Shown here: positions 26,488 through 36,243 of the stretch, piece by piece | Layout: every line of letters begins with the position of its first letter | Numbering within the stretch: the first letter of the stretch is position 1 | Source: G020348185 sp964525045 | GTDB lineage: Bacteria; Nitrospirota; Nitrospiria; Nitrospirales; UBA8639 | DNA length: 64,000 bases | Direction: 5' to 3' | Assembly: GCA_964525045.1 (NCBI GenBank) | Contig: CAZGFD010000010.1 | Coordinates: forward strand, 62,001 to 126,000 | Notes under the pieces: generated by a model | The model's database searches: none | What the model was told of the DNA's origin: nothing | The model's input: only the letters and a program-made list of their open reading frames with translations | Translations under genes and position numbers: made by a program

Positions 26488-28680
26488 ATGCCGACACTTC
26501 TGAAACGAACCCTTCACGCTCTTTTGCTGGCGGTACTCGTTCTGACCCCGTTATCGGCGGTTTCCGAAACGGTTGCCATCCCCATCTTCATCACCTACCC
26601 GCAACTTCGGTTTTTCCTTGTGCAGGAGATGTTTAAAGGGCCGGAGAATACGGCCCAATTTGTGCTGGATGACACCGGTTGCGCCTCGGTTACCTACTCG
26701 GAACCGCATCTCGCTACCGAAGGCCAATTGCTCCGCATGGACGTCGCCACCCTTGCGACCATTGGCATCAACACCACCGTCGGCTGCATGACGATTGGTT
26801 ATTGGAAAGGACGAACCGTTGTCAAAGGCAAACCGGTAATGGTTGACGGCCAGCGGTTGTCGGCGGAGTTCAGGCTGCAGACGGCCGAGCTCTTCGACCA
26901 ACAGGGTCATCGGTTCTCCGCCACGCCCGTCCTGCAGGCATTCGAAAAGCAGTTACATCAGGCGTTGAGCAATCTCAGAATAGATCTGAGTCCCGAGGCA
27001 GATCGGTTGAAAGAATGGCTGCCCTCCGTGCTGCCGCGTTATTCGGCCGACCGATTGTCCCGAATGGTCGACAGCTTGCGAATCGGTCACATTTCGGTGC
27101 AGCCCGAAGGTCTGGATGTTGGACTGACCATCGACGTCGATAAGATGCCTCAGGAAGGGCCGGAACCGGCACTGAATGCTGTTGAAATGGCGCAGTTGGA
27201 ACAAACCTACCGCAGCTGGGATGCTTTTCTGACCTTCGTCGTCAAGCAGGCGGCCGCAGCTACCCAATCGGAGGCCCTTCGTTCCGCTCTGCTGGAAATA
27301 CTTCTTGATGCGCGTTTCGAAATCAAGGCCGTTCTCGTTGCAGACGCTCGCAGCGACACCGACCCGGTGAAGAAACTTTTTGTTCGTAGCTGGCAGCGTC
27401 TGGAACCGGTGATGCGCGAAATCAGTGTCCAAGCGCCTGAGCAGAATCCGGTGCCTTTTTTATCGTTTATGACAGCGGCCGACGCCCTCATGGCACTGGA
27501 ACGGCTCGGTCCCGGAGTCGGTTTGGACATTTCTATTGACGGGCTGCGACGTCTGGCCCGCTTGCTCCAAGACAATCCAAGCCTCGATCCGCTGCAATTT
27601 TTGCACGCAATCGATCCGAAGCTTCAAAACCTTTTCCATTTTGGAATTCCGGAAGATACCGGTCCGCCCGAACAACCGCAGGGTTTCGATCTGCAGCTGG
27701 TCCCGTCGGCTTTTGCGGCCACTTCGATGGATCGACTGAATCGCTGGGTTCCGACCGCCGACGAACTGGAACCCTATGTGCATGAGATTCGCCTTCTCTT
27801 GCTGAAGGAGGCTGATGCCCGAATTCGGTCATCAAAAATCACCGGCGAGCACGCCCGTGTTTTCCGCAAATTGATGCTTGCTGCTGCCTGGCAGGAAAGC
27901 TGCTGGCGTCAGTACGTTGTGCGGAAAAAGAAAATCGTACCGCTTGTTTCAAAGTCCGGGGACATTGGTTTGTTGCAGATCAACGAAACGGTTTGGCGCG
28001 GATTCTATTCCCGCAACAAGCTGCGGTGGGATATCACTTACAACGCCCGGGCCGGAGGCGAAATCCTGTCCAAGTTCATGGTCGATTACGCATTGAAACA
28101 GCAGGAGCATAAAAAGGCCGGCGGCCTGTCCAACCTGGCCCGGGCATCATACAGTGCATACAATGGTGGACCGTCTAAAGTGAACCGCTACCGCAGCAAG
28201 GGAATTCCGGCCGCGCAGAAAAAAATCGACGCTTCTTTCTGGGCAAAATATCAGCAGGTCAATCGAGGCCGCGAACTGGTCGTCTTGGAATGTTTAGGTG
28301 GTAAGGTGCCGGTCTTAGAGGCGGATGGGCCATTAAAGAACCCCGGGAGTGAAGCGTCTGGGGCAAAGCCTTTGGCAGGGCCCGAAAAACTGACGCACAT
28401 CGAAAACTGTCGTTGGATCAGAAAACAAAACCCCAAACACATCACCCTTCAGTTGGCGGCGATGAGCAGCGAACAGGCGATAAAAGACCTGGTCGAGAAA
28501 CAATCCCAACCAGGTACCTATGCCTTTTGTCGAATCAAACAAAAAAATCAGACCGTGTATATCGCCGTGTACGGCAGGTTTTCGAACCGTGCCGATGCCC
28601 AGAAAGCCGCAGCTCGTTTTACTTCATGGAAACCCTGGCTCCGAGAATTCGGCAGCATTCAAAAGGAAATGGCAAAATAA
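26488..28680 (+). CDS. lytic transglycosylase with SLT and probable SPOR domains (copy 1)
   Basis: 730 residues from ATG 26488, which has GGAGG just upstream; the open frame back to 26425 lacks a signal. A signal peptide (LLKRTLHALLLAVLVLTPLS) exports it to the periplasm. Residues 25-440 form a large domain I do not recognise. An SLT domain follows, with the likely catalytic Glu470 in AAAWQESCW, then GDIGLLQINETVWRGFY and ASYSAYNGGPSKVNRY, typical of lytic transglycosylases cleaving peptidoglycan. The last 80 residues look like a SPOR repeat (YIAVYGRFSNRADAQKAAAR). It appears more GC-rich than its neighbours, suggesting transfer. An identical copy lies at 31191-33383. Confidence 0.85.
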   Translation: MPTLLKRTLHALLLAVLVLTPLSAVSETVAIPIFITYPQLRFFLVQEMFKGPENTAQFVLDDTGCASVTYSEPHLATEGQLLRMDVATLATIGINTTVGCMTIGYWKGRTVVKGKPVMVDGQRLSAEFRLQTAELFDQQGHRFSATPVLQAFEKQLHQALSNLRIDLSPEADRLKEWLPSVLPRYSADRLSRMVDSLRIGHISVQPEGLDVGLTIDVDKMPQEGPEPALNAVEMAQLEQTYRSWDAFLTFVVKQAAAATQSEALRSALLEILLDARFEIKAVLVADARSDTDPVKKLFVRSWQRLEPVMREISVQAPEQNPVPFLSFMTAADALMALERLGPGVGLDISIDGLRRLARLLQDNPSLDPLQFLHAIDPKLQNLFHFGIPEDTGPPEQPQGFDLQLVPSAFAATSMDRLNRWVPTADELEPYVHEIRLLLLKEADARIRSSKITGEHARVFRKLMLAAAWQESCWRQYVVRKKKIVPLVSKSGDIGLLQINETVWRGFYSRNKLRWDITYNARAGGEILSKFMVDYALKQQEHKKAGGLSNLARASYSAYNGGPSKVNRYRSKGIPAAQKKIDASFWAKYQQVNRGRELVVLECLGGKVPVLEADGPLKNPGSEASGAKPLAGPEKLTHIENCRWIRKQNPKHITLQLAAMSSEQAIKDLVEKQSQPGTYAFCRIKQKNQTVYIAVYGRFSNRADAQKAAARFTSWKPWLREFGSIQKEMAK

Positions 28681-28985
28681 TCGCAAGAGAGATCTAAGTT
28701 TTTGTGAGGATTTGAAAAAAAAGGTATTCAAATCGTGTTTTTTTGAACCACGAGATCCCTTTTAGAGTTCGAAGGACCTTCCAATCCCCATCATCGAATA
28801 GGCAAAACTAAGGAAATTATCAAAACGATCAATAAAATATAGCAGTTTGGTTTTTTTCACAATTTTCTTTATGGAAAGAAGCTTGCTCGATTTACGAAGG
28901 TCGTATTACCCTTGCAAGGGTTGGGGAAGAATTGTTGGGATGAGAGTGGTCTTATCAAAACAGCATTAACCGCAGGGAGGTATCA
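28681..28985. other. intergenic region (also 33384-33688)
   Basis: About 305 bp, AT-rich with several T- and A-runs, between the transglycosylase and the DUF1579 relic. Probably contains the DUF1579 promoter; no gene seen. Confidence 0.45.
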
Positions 28986-29494
28986 ATGCGTTTCACCTTA
29001 ATAATCATGACGTATTTATTGGCGATCCTCATCACTGGTCCGGTACTGGCGGATGCGAAACATTCAGCAAAACAGATGGACATGGAGGCCATGATGGAGG
29101 CTTACAAAAATTGACTATGCCTGGTGAGCCTCATAAATTATTCGCAAGTTTGGCGGGCAGTTGGACGACTCACAACAAAGAATGGATGGAGCCCGGGAAA
29201 CCACCCAAAGAAACGACCGGATCCGCGGAAATGAAAATGTTACTGGGGGTCCGCTTTCTACAACAGGAGTTCACGGGCCAAATGATGGGGGCACCTTTCT
29301 CCGGAATCGGGATTGACGCCTATGACCACCTACCAAAAAAATATGTCACGATCTGGATGGATACCATGGGAACCGGAATTTTCATCATGGAAGGGGACGC
29401 CAGCCCTGATGGCAAGACCATTACTTTACACGGACAGCACGAAATGCCGGATGGTGTGCAATTGTTCGGCGAGTTGTTCCTGGGTCAATCCTAG
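28986..29494 (+). pseudogene. DUF1579 protein, frameshifted and truncated (copy 1)
   Basis: ATG 28986, with GGGAGG upstream, opens a signal peptide frame (MRFTLIIMTYLLAILITGPV) of 42 codons ending at TGA 29112. The DUF1579 part (PGEPHKLFASLAGSWTTHNK, KYVTIWMDTMGTGIFIMEGD) continues in another frame from 29111. One extra A in the A5 run at 29106-29110 would restore a single frame. The C-terminal half of the domain is missing: after HGQHEMPD the frame runs into antisense lexA sequence. So it is both frameshifted and cut. Confidence 0.75.
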
Positions 29495-29567
29495 GACTTT
29501 ACGAGCCTGCTTGAGTTCGTCCGGGATCATGTAACGAATCGTTACATAAAAAAGTACCCTTTGTCAA
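29452..29567 (-). pseudogene. lexA-like 5' fragment with intact operator, at the duplication joint
   Basis: Identical to 24749-24864: the first 27 codons of the lexA-like gene on the minus strand, its palindrome (29529-29547) and its TTGACA promoter. The reading frame runs straight into antisense DUF1579 sequence, so no functional repressor is made. The promoter may still fire antisense into the DUF1579 relic. Confidence 0.85.
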
Positions 29568-29759
29568 CTCTTTAGAATCCCCTACTCTGAGACTTGGATT
29601 GGGCAGGCTACACCCAAACCACATACGAGTGTATCAGAAACCATTTTTGGTACCTTGGAATAGGACTATTCTGATCACACCCTGTGCGACCCTGTGCATG
29701 TGGAAAAAGAGGAAGGAATGTTTCCCCCCCCTCTCAGGCTGGAGAGGACTGCGTAAAAT

Positions 29760-30092
29760 TCACCGAATAAATTGAGGATTTACTGATCCCCTTACAAAAT
29801 CAAGGGAAACCCCGTGCCATGGATTGGAAAGGATAAGTAAAAATATGGCGCGTTGAAAGGGGAAAGGCATGACCGGACCAAGCCCGGCAGCCGAAATTTG
29901 TCCGAGTTCCTCATCCGAAAGCGGTTTGATTTTAAGCCCCTTTTCAAAACTTGGAATTGGAGGTTTCTTCTGGACCTGCATTTCTGTTTTTAATAAATCT
30001 GGTTCCGACGGCCTTACTCCCTGGGCAACCACCAGGGAGGCTTCCAGGATCATTTATCCACTCATCACCGCTGTCAGGATTACCGTCCGCAT
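29760..30092 (-). pseudogene. double-glycine-leader-like secreted protein, broken by stop (copy 2)
   Basis: Same sequence and same in-frame TAA as the copy at 25057-25389, showing the stop arose before the duplication. Confidence 0.6.
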
Positions 30093-30666
30093 AATCCCCC
30101 CCTTTTCTGGAGAATCAGAATTACAATTTGATATGCAGCAAGCACAGTGCCATTTTATATGTGCGCAATACTTTCATGAAAACTGGAATTTTTACCCTTT
30201 ACACGCCCGATCTTTCCGATTTGAATGATCCCTTCTATCAATTGAGATACACCTGTTTTCTTTCTGGATACGCTCCCGGGAGTTTTCGTCCATACCGGTG
30301 TTTCCCTTCACATATGAGGCTTCGCTCGCGACAATCCGAGATTAGAGCAGACCAAGAAAATGGCCTGTGGGTTAAAGAATGAAAATGGGATACTCTATGT
30401 GTGAGGAAAGGAAGAAGGAGGGTACAATGACGGACAGAAGATAATAGGAAGTAGGATTTTTGGTGTGGTAAAAGCCGGTGATTAGGAGTTTCAGTTTCTC
30501 TGCCGTAACGTTTCAGGCTTAATCCCCATGTTCGGTTTCAAATCGTTTGCACTGACAGAAGACACCCGGACTTTACAAGTTGTCGCGCCGCCTGGTAGAA
30601 AATCTTCGTAGTGTATGTGTTTCTGAAGGGCCCGAGGGAATATGCGCTTTTGTCTCTTTTGATATT

Positions 30667-31115
30667 TTGAAAATTCATTTTCTCTGCCGTACTTGTTTGG
30701 CTTGCTGCCGGACGGGCCTCTTCCGCTATGTTGGAGGAAGCGGTGGATGAGGGGATTATCTCCGAACATTCGTACGGTTGCCGCCTCGGTTTGTGGGATC
30801 ACATGGTGAATGGTATGTGGAGATGACACCAACACCCTTTATCGTGGATTTATGTGGAAATTCGTTTTCACAGATGGTGTCTTTTTTAACACGGAGTTCG
30901 GTCTCGCCGTACACAACGGCGAAAAATAAACCGATGGCGACCAAAAGAAAGCGTTCGGGTCCAGGGTGCTGTTCAGAGTTCCGATAGAAATTGGGGCAAC
31001 CTTCGGAACACGCCACCGCATCTCTATTCTTTCCGATCCTATATCGCATGCCTATCTAGACGATCCCAACCAAAGACTCGATCCCTTGGGGGTGCGCTAT
31101 GGATTTCAATTTTGA
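30667..31115 (+). pseudogene. decayed PagL-like beta-barrel gene (copy 2)
   Basis: Same sequence as 25964-26412, including the frame change and the internal TAA, so this decay also predates the duplication. Confidence 0.5.
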
Positions 31116-31190
31116 TGAAACAACCGTGTGCCCTTTCCGTATTTGAAAGCGATCCGGAATGGCTGCAATCGTCCCATCGATGGAGGAGGC

Positions 31191-33383
31191 ATGCCGACAC
31201 TTCTGAAACGAACCCTTCACGCTCTTTTGCTGGCGGTACTCGTTCTGACCCCGTTATCGGCGGTTTCCGAAACGGTTGCCATCCCCATCTTCATCACCTA
31301 CCCGCAACTTCGGTTTTTCCTTGTGCAGGAGATGTTTAAAGGGCCGGAGAATACGGCCCAATTTGTGCTGGATGACACCGGTTGCGCCTCGGTTACCTAC
31401 TCGGAACCGCATCTCGCTACCGAAGGCCAATTGCTCCGCATGGACGTCGCCACCCTTGCGACCATTGGCATCAACACCACCGTCGGCTGCATGACGATTG
31501 GTTATTGGAAAGGACGAACCGTTGTCAAAGGCAAACCGGTAATGGTTGACGGCCAGCGGTTGTCGGCGGAGTTCAGGCTGCAGACGGCCGAGCTCTTCGA
31601 CCAACAGGGTCATCGGTTCTCCGCCACGCCCGTCCTGCAGGCATTCGAAAAGCAGTTACATCAGGCGTTGAGCAATCTCAGAATAGATCTGAGTCCCGAG
31701 GCAGATCGGTTGAAAGAATGGCTGCCCTCCGTGCTGCCGCGTTATTCGGCCGACCGATTGTCCCGAATGGTCGACAGCTTGCGAATCGGTCACATTTCGG
31801 TGCAGCCCGAAGGTCTGGATGTTGGACTGACCATCGACGTCGATAAGATGCCTCAGGAAGGGCCGGAACCGGCACTGAATGCTGTTGAAATGGCGCAGTT
31901 GGAACAAACCTACCGCAGCTGGGATGCTTTTCTGACCTTCGTCGTCAAGCAGGCGGCCGCAGCTACCCAATCGGAGGCCCTTCGTTCCGCTCTGCTGGAA
32001 ATACTTCTTGATGCGCGTTTCGAAATCAAGGCCGTTCTCGTTGCAGACGCTCGCAGCGACACCGACCCGGTGAAGAAACTTTTTGTTCGTAGCTGGCAGC
32101 GTCTGGAACCGGTGATGCGCGAAATCAGTGTCCAAGCGCCTGAGCAGAATCCGGTGCCTTTTTTATCGTTTATGACAGCGGCCGACGCCCTCATGGCACT
32201 GGAACGGCTCGGTCCCGGAGTCGGTTTGGACATTTCTATTGACGGGCTGCGACGTCTGGCCCGCTTGCTCCAAGACAATCCAAGCCTCGATCCGCTGCAA
32301 TTTTTGCACGCAATCGATCCGAAGCTTCAAAACCTTTTCCATTTTGGAATTCCGGAAGATACCGGTCCGCCCGAACAACCGCAGGGTTTCGATCTGCAGC
32401 TGGTCCCGTCGGCTTTTGCGGCCACTTCGATGGATCGACTGAATCGCTGGGTTCCGACCGCCGACGAACTGGAACCCTATGTGCATGAGATTCGCCTTCT
32501 CTTGCTGAAGGAGGCTGATGCCCGAATTCGGTCATCAAAAATCACCGGCGAGCACGCCCGTGTTTTCCGCAAATTGATGCTTGCTGCTGCCTGGCAGGAA
32601 AGCTGCTGGCGTCAGTACGTTGTGCGGAAAAAGAAAATCGTACCGCTTGTTTCAAAGTCCGGGGACATTGGTTTGTTGCAGATCAACGAAACGGTTTGGC
32701 GCGGATTCTATTCCCGCAACAAGCTGCGGTGGGATATCACTTACAACGCCCGGGCCGGAGGCGAAATCCTGTCCAAGTTCATGGTCGATTACGCATTGAA
32801 ACAGCAGGAGCATAAAAAGGCCGGCGGCCTGTCCAACCTGGCCCGGGCATCATACAGTGCATACAATGGTGGACCGTCTAAAGTGAACCGCTACCGCAGC
32901 AAGGGAATTCCGGCCGCGCAGAAAAAAATCGACGCTTCTTTCTGGGCAAAATATCAGCAGGTCAATCGAGGCCGCGAACTGGTCGTCTTGGAATGTTTAG
33001 GTGGTAAGGTGCCGGTCTTAGAGGCGGATGGGCCATTAAAGAACCCCGGGAGTGAAGCGTCTGGGGCAAAGCCTTTGGCAGGGCCCGAAAAACTGACGCA
33101 CATCGAAAACTGTCGTTGGATCAGAAAACAAAACCCCAAACACATCACCCTTCAGTTGGCGGCGATGAGCAGCGAACAGGCGATAAAAGACCTGGTCGAG
33201 AAACAATCCCAACCAGGTACCTATGCCTTTTGTCGAATCAAACAAAAAAATCAGACCGTGTATATCGCCGTGTACGGCAGGTTTTCGAACCGTGCCGATG
33301 CCCAGAAAGCCGCAGCTCGTTTTACTTCATGGAAACCCTGGCTCCGAGAATTCGGCAGCATTCAAAAGGAAATGGCAAAATAA
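31191..33383 (+). CDS. lytic transglycosylase with SLT and probable SPOR domains (copy 2)
   Basis: The encoded protein is identical to that at 26488-28680 over all 730 residues and its upstream DNA is the same, so both copies should be expressed alike. The duplication doubles the dose of this one intact gene, while every other gene in the unit is broken. This might be why the duplication persists, or it may simply be very recent. Confidence 0.85.
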   Translation: MPTLLKRTLHALLLAVLVLTPLSAVSETVAIPIFITYPQLRFFLVQEMFKGPENTAQFVLDDTGCASVTYSEPHLATEGQLLRMDVATLATIGINTTVGCMTIGYWKGRTVVKGKPVMVDGQRLSAEFRLQTAELFDQQGHRFSATPVLQAFEKQLHQALSNLRIDLSPEADRLKEWLPSVLPRYSADRLSRMVDSLRIGHISVQPEGLDVGLTIDVDKMPQEGPEPALNAVEMAQLEQTYRSWDAFLTFVVKQAAAATQSEALRSALLEILLDARFEIKAVLVADARSDTDPVKKLFVRSWQRLEPVMREISVQAPEQNPVPFLSFMTAADALMALERLGPGVGLDISIDGLRRLARLLQDNPSLDPLQFLHAIDPKLQNLFHFGIPEDTGPPEQPQGFDLQLVPSAFAATSMDRLNRWVPTADELEPYVHEIRLLLLKEADARIRSSKITGEHARVFRKLMLAAAWQESCWRQYVVRKKKIVPLVSKSGDIGLLQINETVWRGFYSRNKLRWDITYNARAGGEILSKFMVDYALKQQEHKKAGGLSNLARASYSAYNGGPSKVNRYRSKGIPAAQKKIDASFWAKYQQVNRGRELVVLECLGGKVPVLEADGPLKNPGSEASGAKPLAGPEKLTHIENCRWIRKQNPKHITLQLAAMSSEQAIKDLVEKQSQPGTYAFCRIKQKNQTVYIAVYGRFSNRADAQKAAARFTSWKPWLREFGSIQKEMAK

Positions 33384-33688
33384 TCGCAAGAGAGATCTAA
33401 GTTTTTGTGAGGATTTGAAAAAAAAGGTATTCAAATCGTGTTTTTTTGAACCACGAGATCCCTTTTAGAGTTCGAAGGACCTTCCAATCCCCATCATCGA
33501 ATAGGCAAAACTAAGGAAATTATCAAAACGATCAATAAAATATAGCAGTTTGGTTTTTTTCACAATTTTCTTTATGGAAAGAAGCTTGCTCGATTTACGA
33601 AGGTCGTATTACCCTTGCAAGGGTTGGGGAAGAATTGTTGGGATGAGAGTGGTCTTATCAAAACAGCATTAACCGCAGGGAGGTATCA

Positions 33689-34197
33689 ATGCGTTTCACC
33701 TTAATAATCATGACGTATTTATTGGCGATCCTCATCACTGGTCCGGTACTGGCGGATGCGAAACATTCAGCAAAACAGATGGACATGGAGGCCATGATGG
33801 AGGCTTACAAAAATTGACTATGCCTGGTGAGCCTCATAAATTATTCGCAAGTTTGGCGGGCAGTTGGACGACTCACAACAAAGAATGGATGGAGCCCGGG
33901 AAACCACCCAAAGAAACGACCGGATCCGCGGAAATGAAAATGTTACTGGGGGTCCGCTTTCTACAACAGGAGTTCACGGGCCAAATGATGGGGGCACCTT
34001 TCTCCGGAATCGGGATTGACGCCTATGACCACCTACCAAAAAAATATGTCACGATCTGGATGGATACCATGGGAACCGGAATTTTCATCATGGAAGGGGA
34101 CGCCAGCCCTGATGACAAGACCATTACTTTACACGGACAGCACGAAATGCCGGATTGTGTGCAATTGTTCGGCGAGTTGTTCCTGGGTCAATTCTAG
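33689..34197 (+). pseudogene. DUF1579 protein, frameshifted and truncated (copy 2)
   Basis: Same frameshift and truncation as at 28986-29494. It differs at 34115 (A for G, Asp for Gly) and at 34156 and beyond, where it runs into the diverged lexA fragment B instead of fragment A. Confidence 0.75.
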
Positions 34198-34244
34198 GAC
34201 TTGATGAGCCTGCTTGAGTTCGTCCGGGATCATGTAACGAATCG
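34155..34244 (-). pseudogene. diverged lexA-like 5' fragment B
   Basis: From ATG 34233 on the minus strand: MIPDELKQAHQVLELTQEQL then AEQLHTIRH, matching the LexA-like N-terminus with a few substitutions. The operator palindrome is intact on its gene-proximal half but changed on the distal half (TTTTATATAA). It shares roughly 85 bp at over 90% identity with fragment A and was probably the partner in the crossover that made the 4.7-kb duplication. Confidence 0.8.
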
Positions 34245-34505
34245 TTTTATATAAGAGCCAACCTTGTCAACTCCCAATTGGGGAACCCTGGCAGAAGCCG
34301 ATAGGATTAGGTTGCTCGACGAGGGTCTTGATGGTCAGCGAGGGAGGTCTTTCGCCCGATTGTAGACGAGGCCATAGACTTGCCGATTCTGGCTGACCCC
34401 CTACAGGACGATTTGAATAGTGCTGTCACCGATCGTGTGCGAATTGGGTGGACATGGCGGAACTAAGATCGTTTGATTAAATCCAACGGTTCACGGTACC
34501 CTCGT

Positions 34506-34859
34506 TTATGGACTTATAGTGAGAAAAATTTGATTCTGTTGCACTACAATCCCGCTCGTAAGCCCCCCGGGTTGTTTATTAATAATATGAGACTGGAGAA
34601 GGATCGGACCGAAAACAAAGGACGGTAGCATATAGACTATTGGTCCAACGCCTCCCGCAGTAATCTGCTCAAGTTCCTCATCTGAAAGCGGTTTGAGATT
34701 AAGTCTCTCCTCGAAGGTCGATACCGAGGGCTTCTGCACAACCTTTCCCTGAAGTTTTGCTGAAAACTCTCCAGAGTGCCCGGTTTCTTGGGCCCACACA
34801 ACGGATCCTCCCAGGATCAGGAATCCACTTATCACTGCTGTAAGAATATGTTTCCGCAT
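34506..34859 (-). CDS. secreted protein with double-glycine leader-like motif
   Basis: 117 residues from ATG 34859, with AAGGAGGTG about 6 bases upstream; the frame open to 34910 has no RBS. A Sec signal peptide (MRKHILTAVISGFLILGGSV to VWAQ) is followed by a charged segment ending NLKPLSDEELEQITAGGVGP, then about 45 mostly hydrophobic residues. The LSDEELEQITAGG block looks like the end of a RiPP or class II bacteriocin leader, but no peptidase, ABC exporter or maturase is nearby. It is the intact relative of the broken genes at 25057 and 29760. Function unknown. Confidence 0.7.
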   Translation of the reverse strand: MRKHILTAVISGFLILGGSVVWAQETGHSGEFSAKLQGKVVQKPSVSTFEERLNLKPLSDEELEQITAGGVGPIVYMLPSFVFGPILLQSHIINKQPGGLTSGIVVQQNQIFLTISP

Positions 34860-35382
34860 CCTACACCTCCTTAGCAGGAGTACTGGCTGTAGATTTCTTG
34901 TACTATTCAATAGGTAGCAAGGATAGTGCCATATGGATACAATGCCAATTTTTCATAAAAAACCAAGCCTTACGACGCCTAATAAACTCCTGCCCTCTCT
35001 TTTGAATCATTTCATCTATCTATTCAGATACATTTATTATCTTTTTGTTGACACTCCGGAGCTTTCACGCAATGCCCACATTCCGCCTCAACATACCAAA
35101 GCCGCTCCGACATAAATCGTCGGAAAGGGCAATCCTAAGAACGCCTATCAGATTAAGAGGCGCGGTTTACTGCAAACGAAGGTTAGGGTGAGTTGATAAA
35201 CTCCTAGCCCGGGACTTCTTAGGAAGGAATTTCCGGCGGGGTCCGGTGGGTGTCAAGGCACATACACACCCGTGGTAAAGAGAAATTTTAAGAAGAAATA
35301 TCCAAGAGCATTGGGGCAGGAAAAATTGGGCTTGGTTCTTCCAAGCCAATTTCAAAATCTGACAATCTGTTGATTGATCGAA
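34860..35382. other. intergenic region
   Basis: About 520 bp between two minus-strand genes; short open frames only and no recognisable element. It should contain the promoter of the leader-like gene. Confidence 0.4.
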
Positions 35383-36243
35383 TCAGGGAAAAGGCGAATC
35401 ATTGGTTCTCCGGTGCAATTCGGCGGTTCTTTTGGGTTTTTCAATTGCGTCATACTGCAAATTCGCATTGACGTTGATGAATCGATATATCCTTCGGGAA
35501 TTCAACGAAAGGGTCGTATCGAGCACCAGTTCGATACCCTCGGCAAACTGCCCGTTATTGATTTCATGGATAATTCTCGCTTCGCCAGTAAAAATGCTCC
35601 CAAAGTTGATTTCGGGTTCATCAAAATACACCACGCACCCATTCGGAAGGTAGGGGATGATCCGTTCAAATACGGATTTTGCAGAAGTGTAAAAGTCACA
35701 ATCAATCCATACGAGGATCGGTAGGGATTCCCGGAGGGTGAACAGAAATTCATTAGTTAGCGTCCGGTCGAAAAGTCCACGATGGAATTGGAAATTAGAG
35801 TATCGGGAAGCGCAATAAGCTTTCAAATGATCAAAGTCGGTTTTGAATTGCCCTTCAAAATAATTATCACCAGTAATCAAATCAGCGTCTCTTTTATCCT
35901 CTGTCTTTGGCAGGCCCTCAAAAGTGTCAAATCCATGCACCATTACCCTATCCGCACACCTCATGTATCGGGTTGCATAGAGCATTTTTGTGAACGCATA
36001 GCCATCGGCCACACCAAATTCCAGGATACTGAAGTTGCCCCTATATTGGTGAATAAATTCCTTCAGAACCTCATAAACATGTTCCATTCGATAGAAGCTG
36101 TTAAGAAGGTTGCGCAGTATCTTTCGTGGACGATGAATCAGGTTCAAAAACACCAACGTTTTGAGGTAATTTCCGGGTATGACGAATGACATGGCTCGCA
36201 GGATTCGGATTAAGACGGGTTTTTTATTTCTGTTGCCTTGCAT
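35383..36243 (-). CDS. TylF/MycF-like SAM-dependent methyltransferase
   Basis: 286 residues. The SAM-binding region is near residue 75 (ILEFGVADGYAFTKMLY), followed by VMVHGFDTFEGLPKTEDKRD and the metal-binding-type segment LPILVWIDCDFYTSAKSVFE and CVVYFDEPE. This pattern fits the TylF (macrocin O-methyltransferase) family, many of which methylate sugars of glycans or antibiotics. It stands alone between accessory DNA and tRNA-Thr. The start is uncertain: neither ATG 36243 nor ATG 36192 has a clear RBS. The substrate is unknown. Confidence 0.75.
   Translation of the reverse strand: MQGNRNKKPVLIRILRAMSFVIPGNYLKTLVFLNLIHRPRKILRNLLNSFYRMEHVYEVLKEFIHQYRGNFSILEFGVADGYAFTKMLYATRYMRCADRVMVHGFDTFEGLPKTEDKRDADLITGDNYFEGQFKTDFDHLKAYCASRYSNFQFHRGLFDRTLTNEFLFTLRESLPILVWIDCDFYTSAKSVFERIIPYLPNGCVVYFDEPEINFGSIFTGEARIIHEINNGQFAEGIELVLDTTLSLNSRRIYRFINVNANLQYDAIEKPKRTAELHRRTNDSPFP

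Larger units (their letters stand above)
24749..29451. repeat. 4703-bp direct tandem duplication, copy 1
   Basis: Every position from 24749 to 29451 reappears 4703 bp later; corresponding predicted proteins are identical throughout. It begins inside the lexA-like gene and ends in the truncated DUF1579 gene. I noted one internal base difference: G at 29412 versus A at 34115. Confidence 0.95.
29452..34154. repeat. 4703-bp direct tandem duplication, copy 2
   Basis: The second copy begins with the lexA 5' fragment (29452-29530) fused to the truncated DUF1579 gene of copy 1, a hybrid joint not explained by insertion of a mobile element. It ends where the diverged lexA fragment B begins at 34155. 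Confidence 0.95.

Noticed and set aside
24749..34154. Composite transposon or IS-mediated duplication
   Set aside because: No transposase, terminal inverted repeats or target-site duplications; the joint is homologous lexA sequence.
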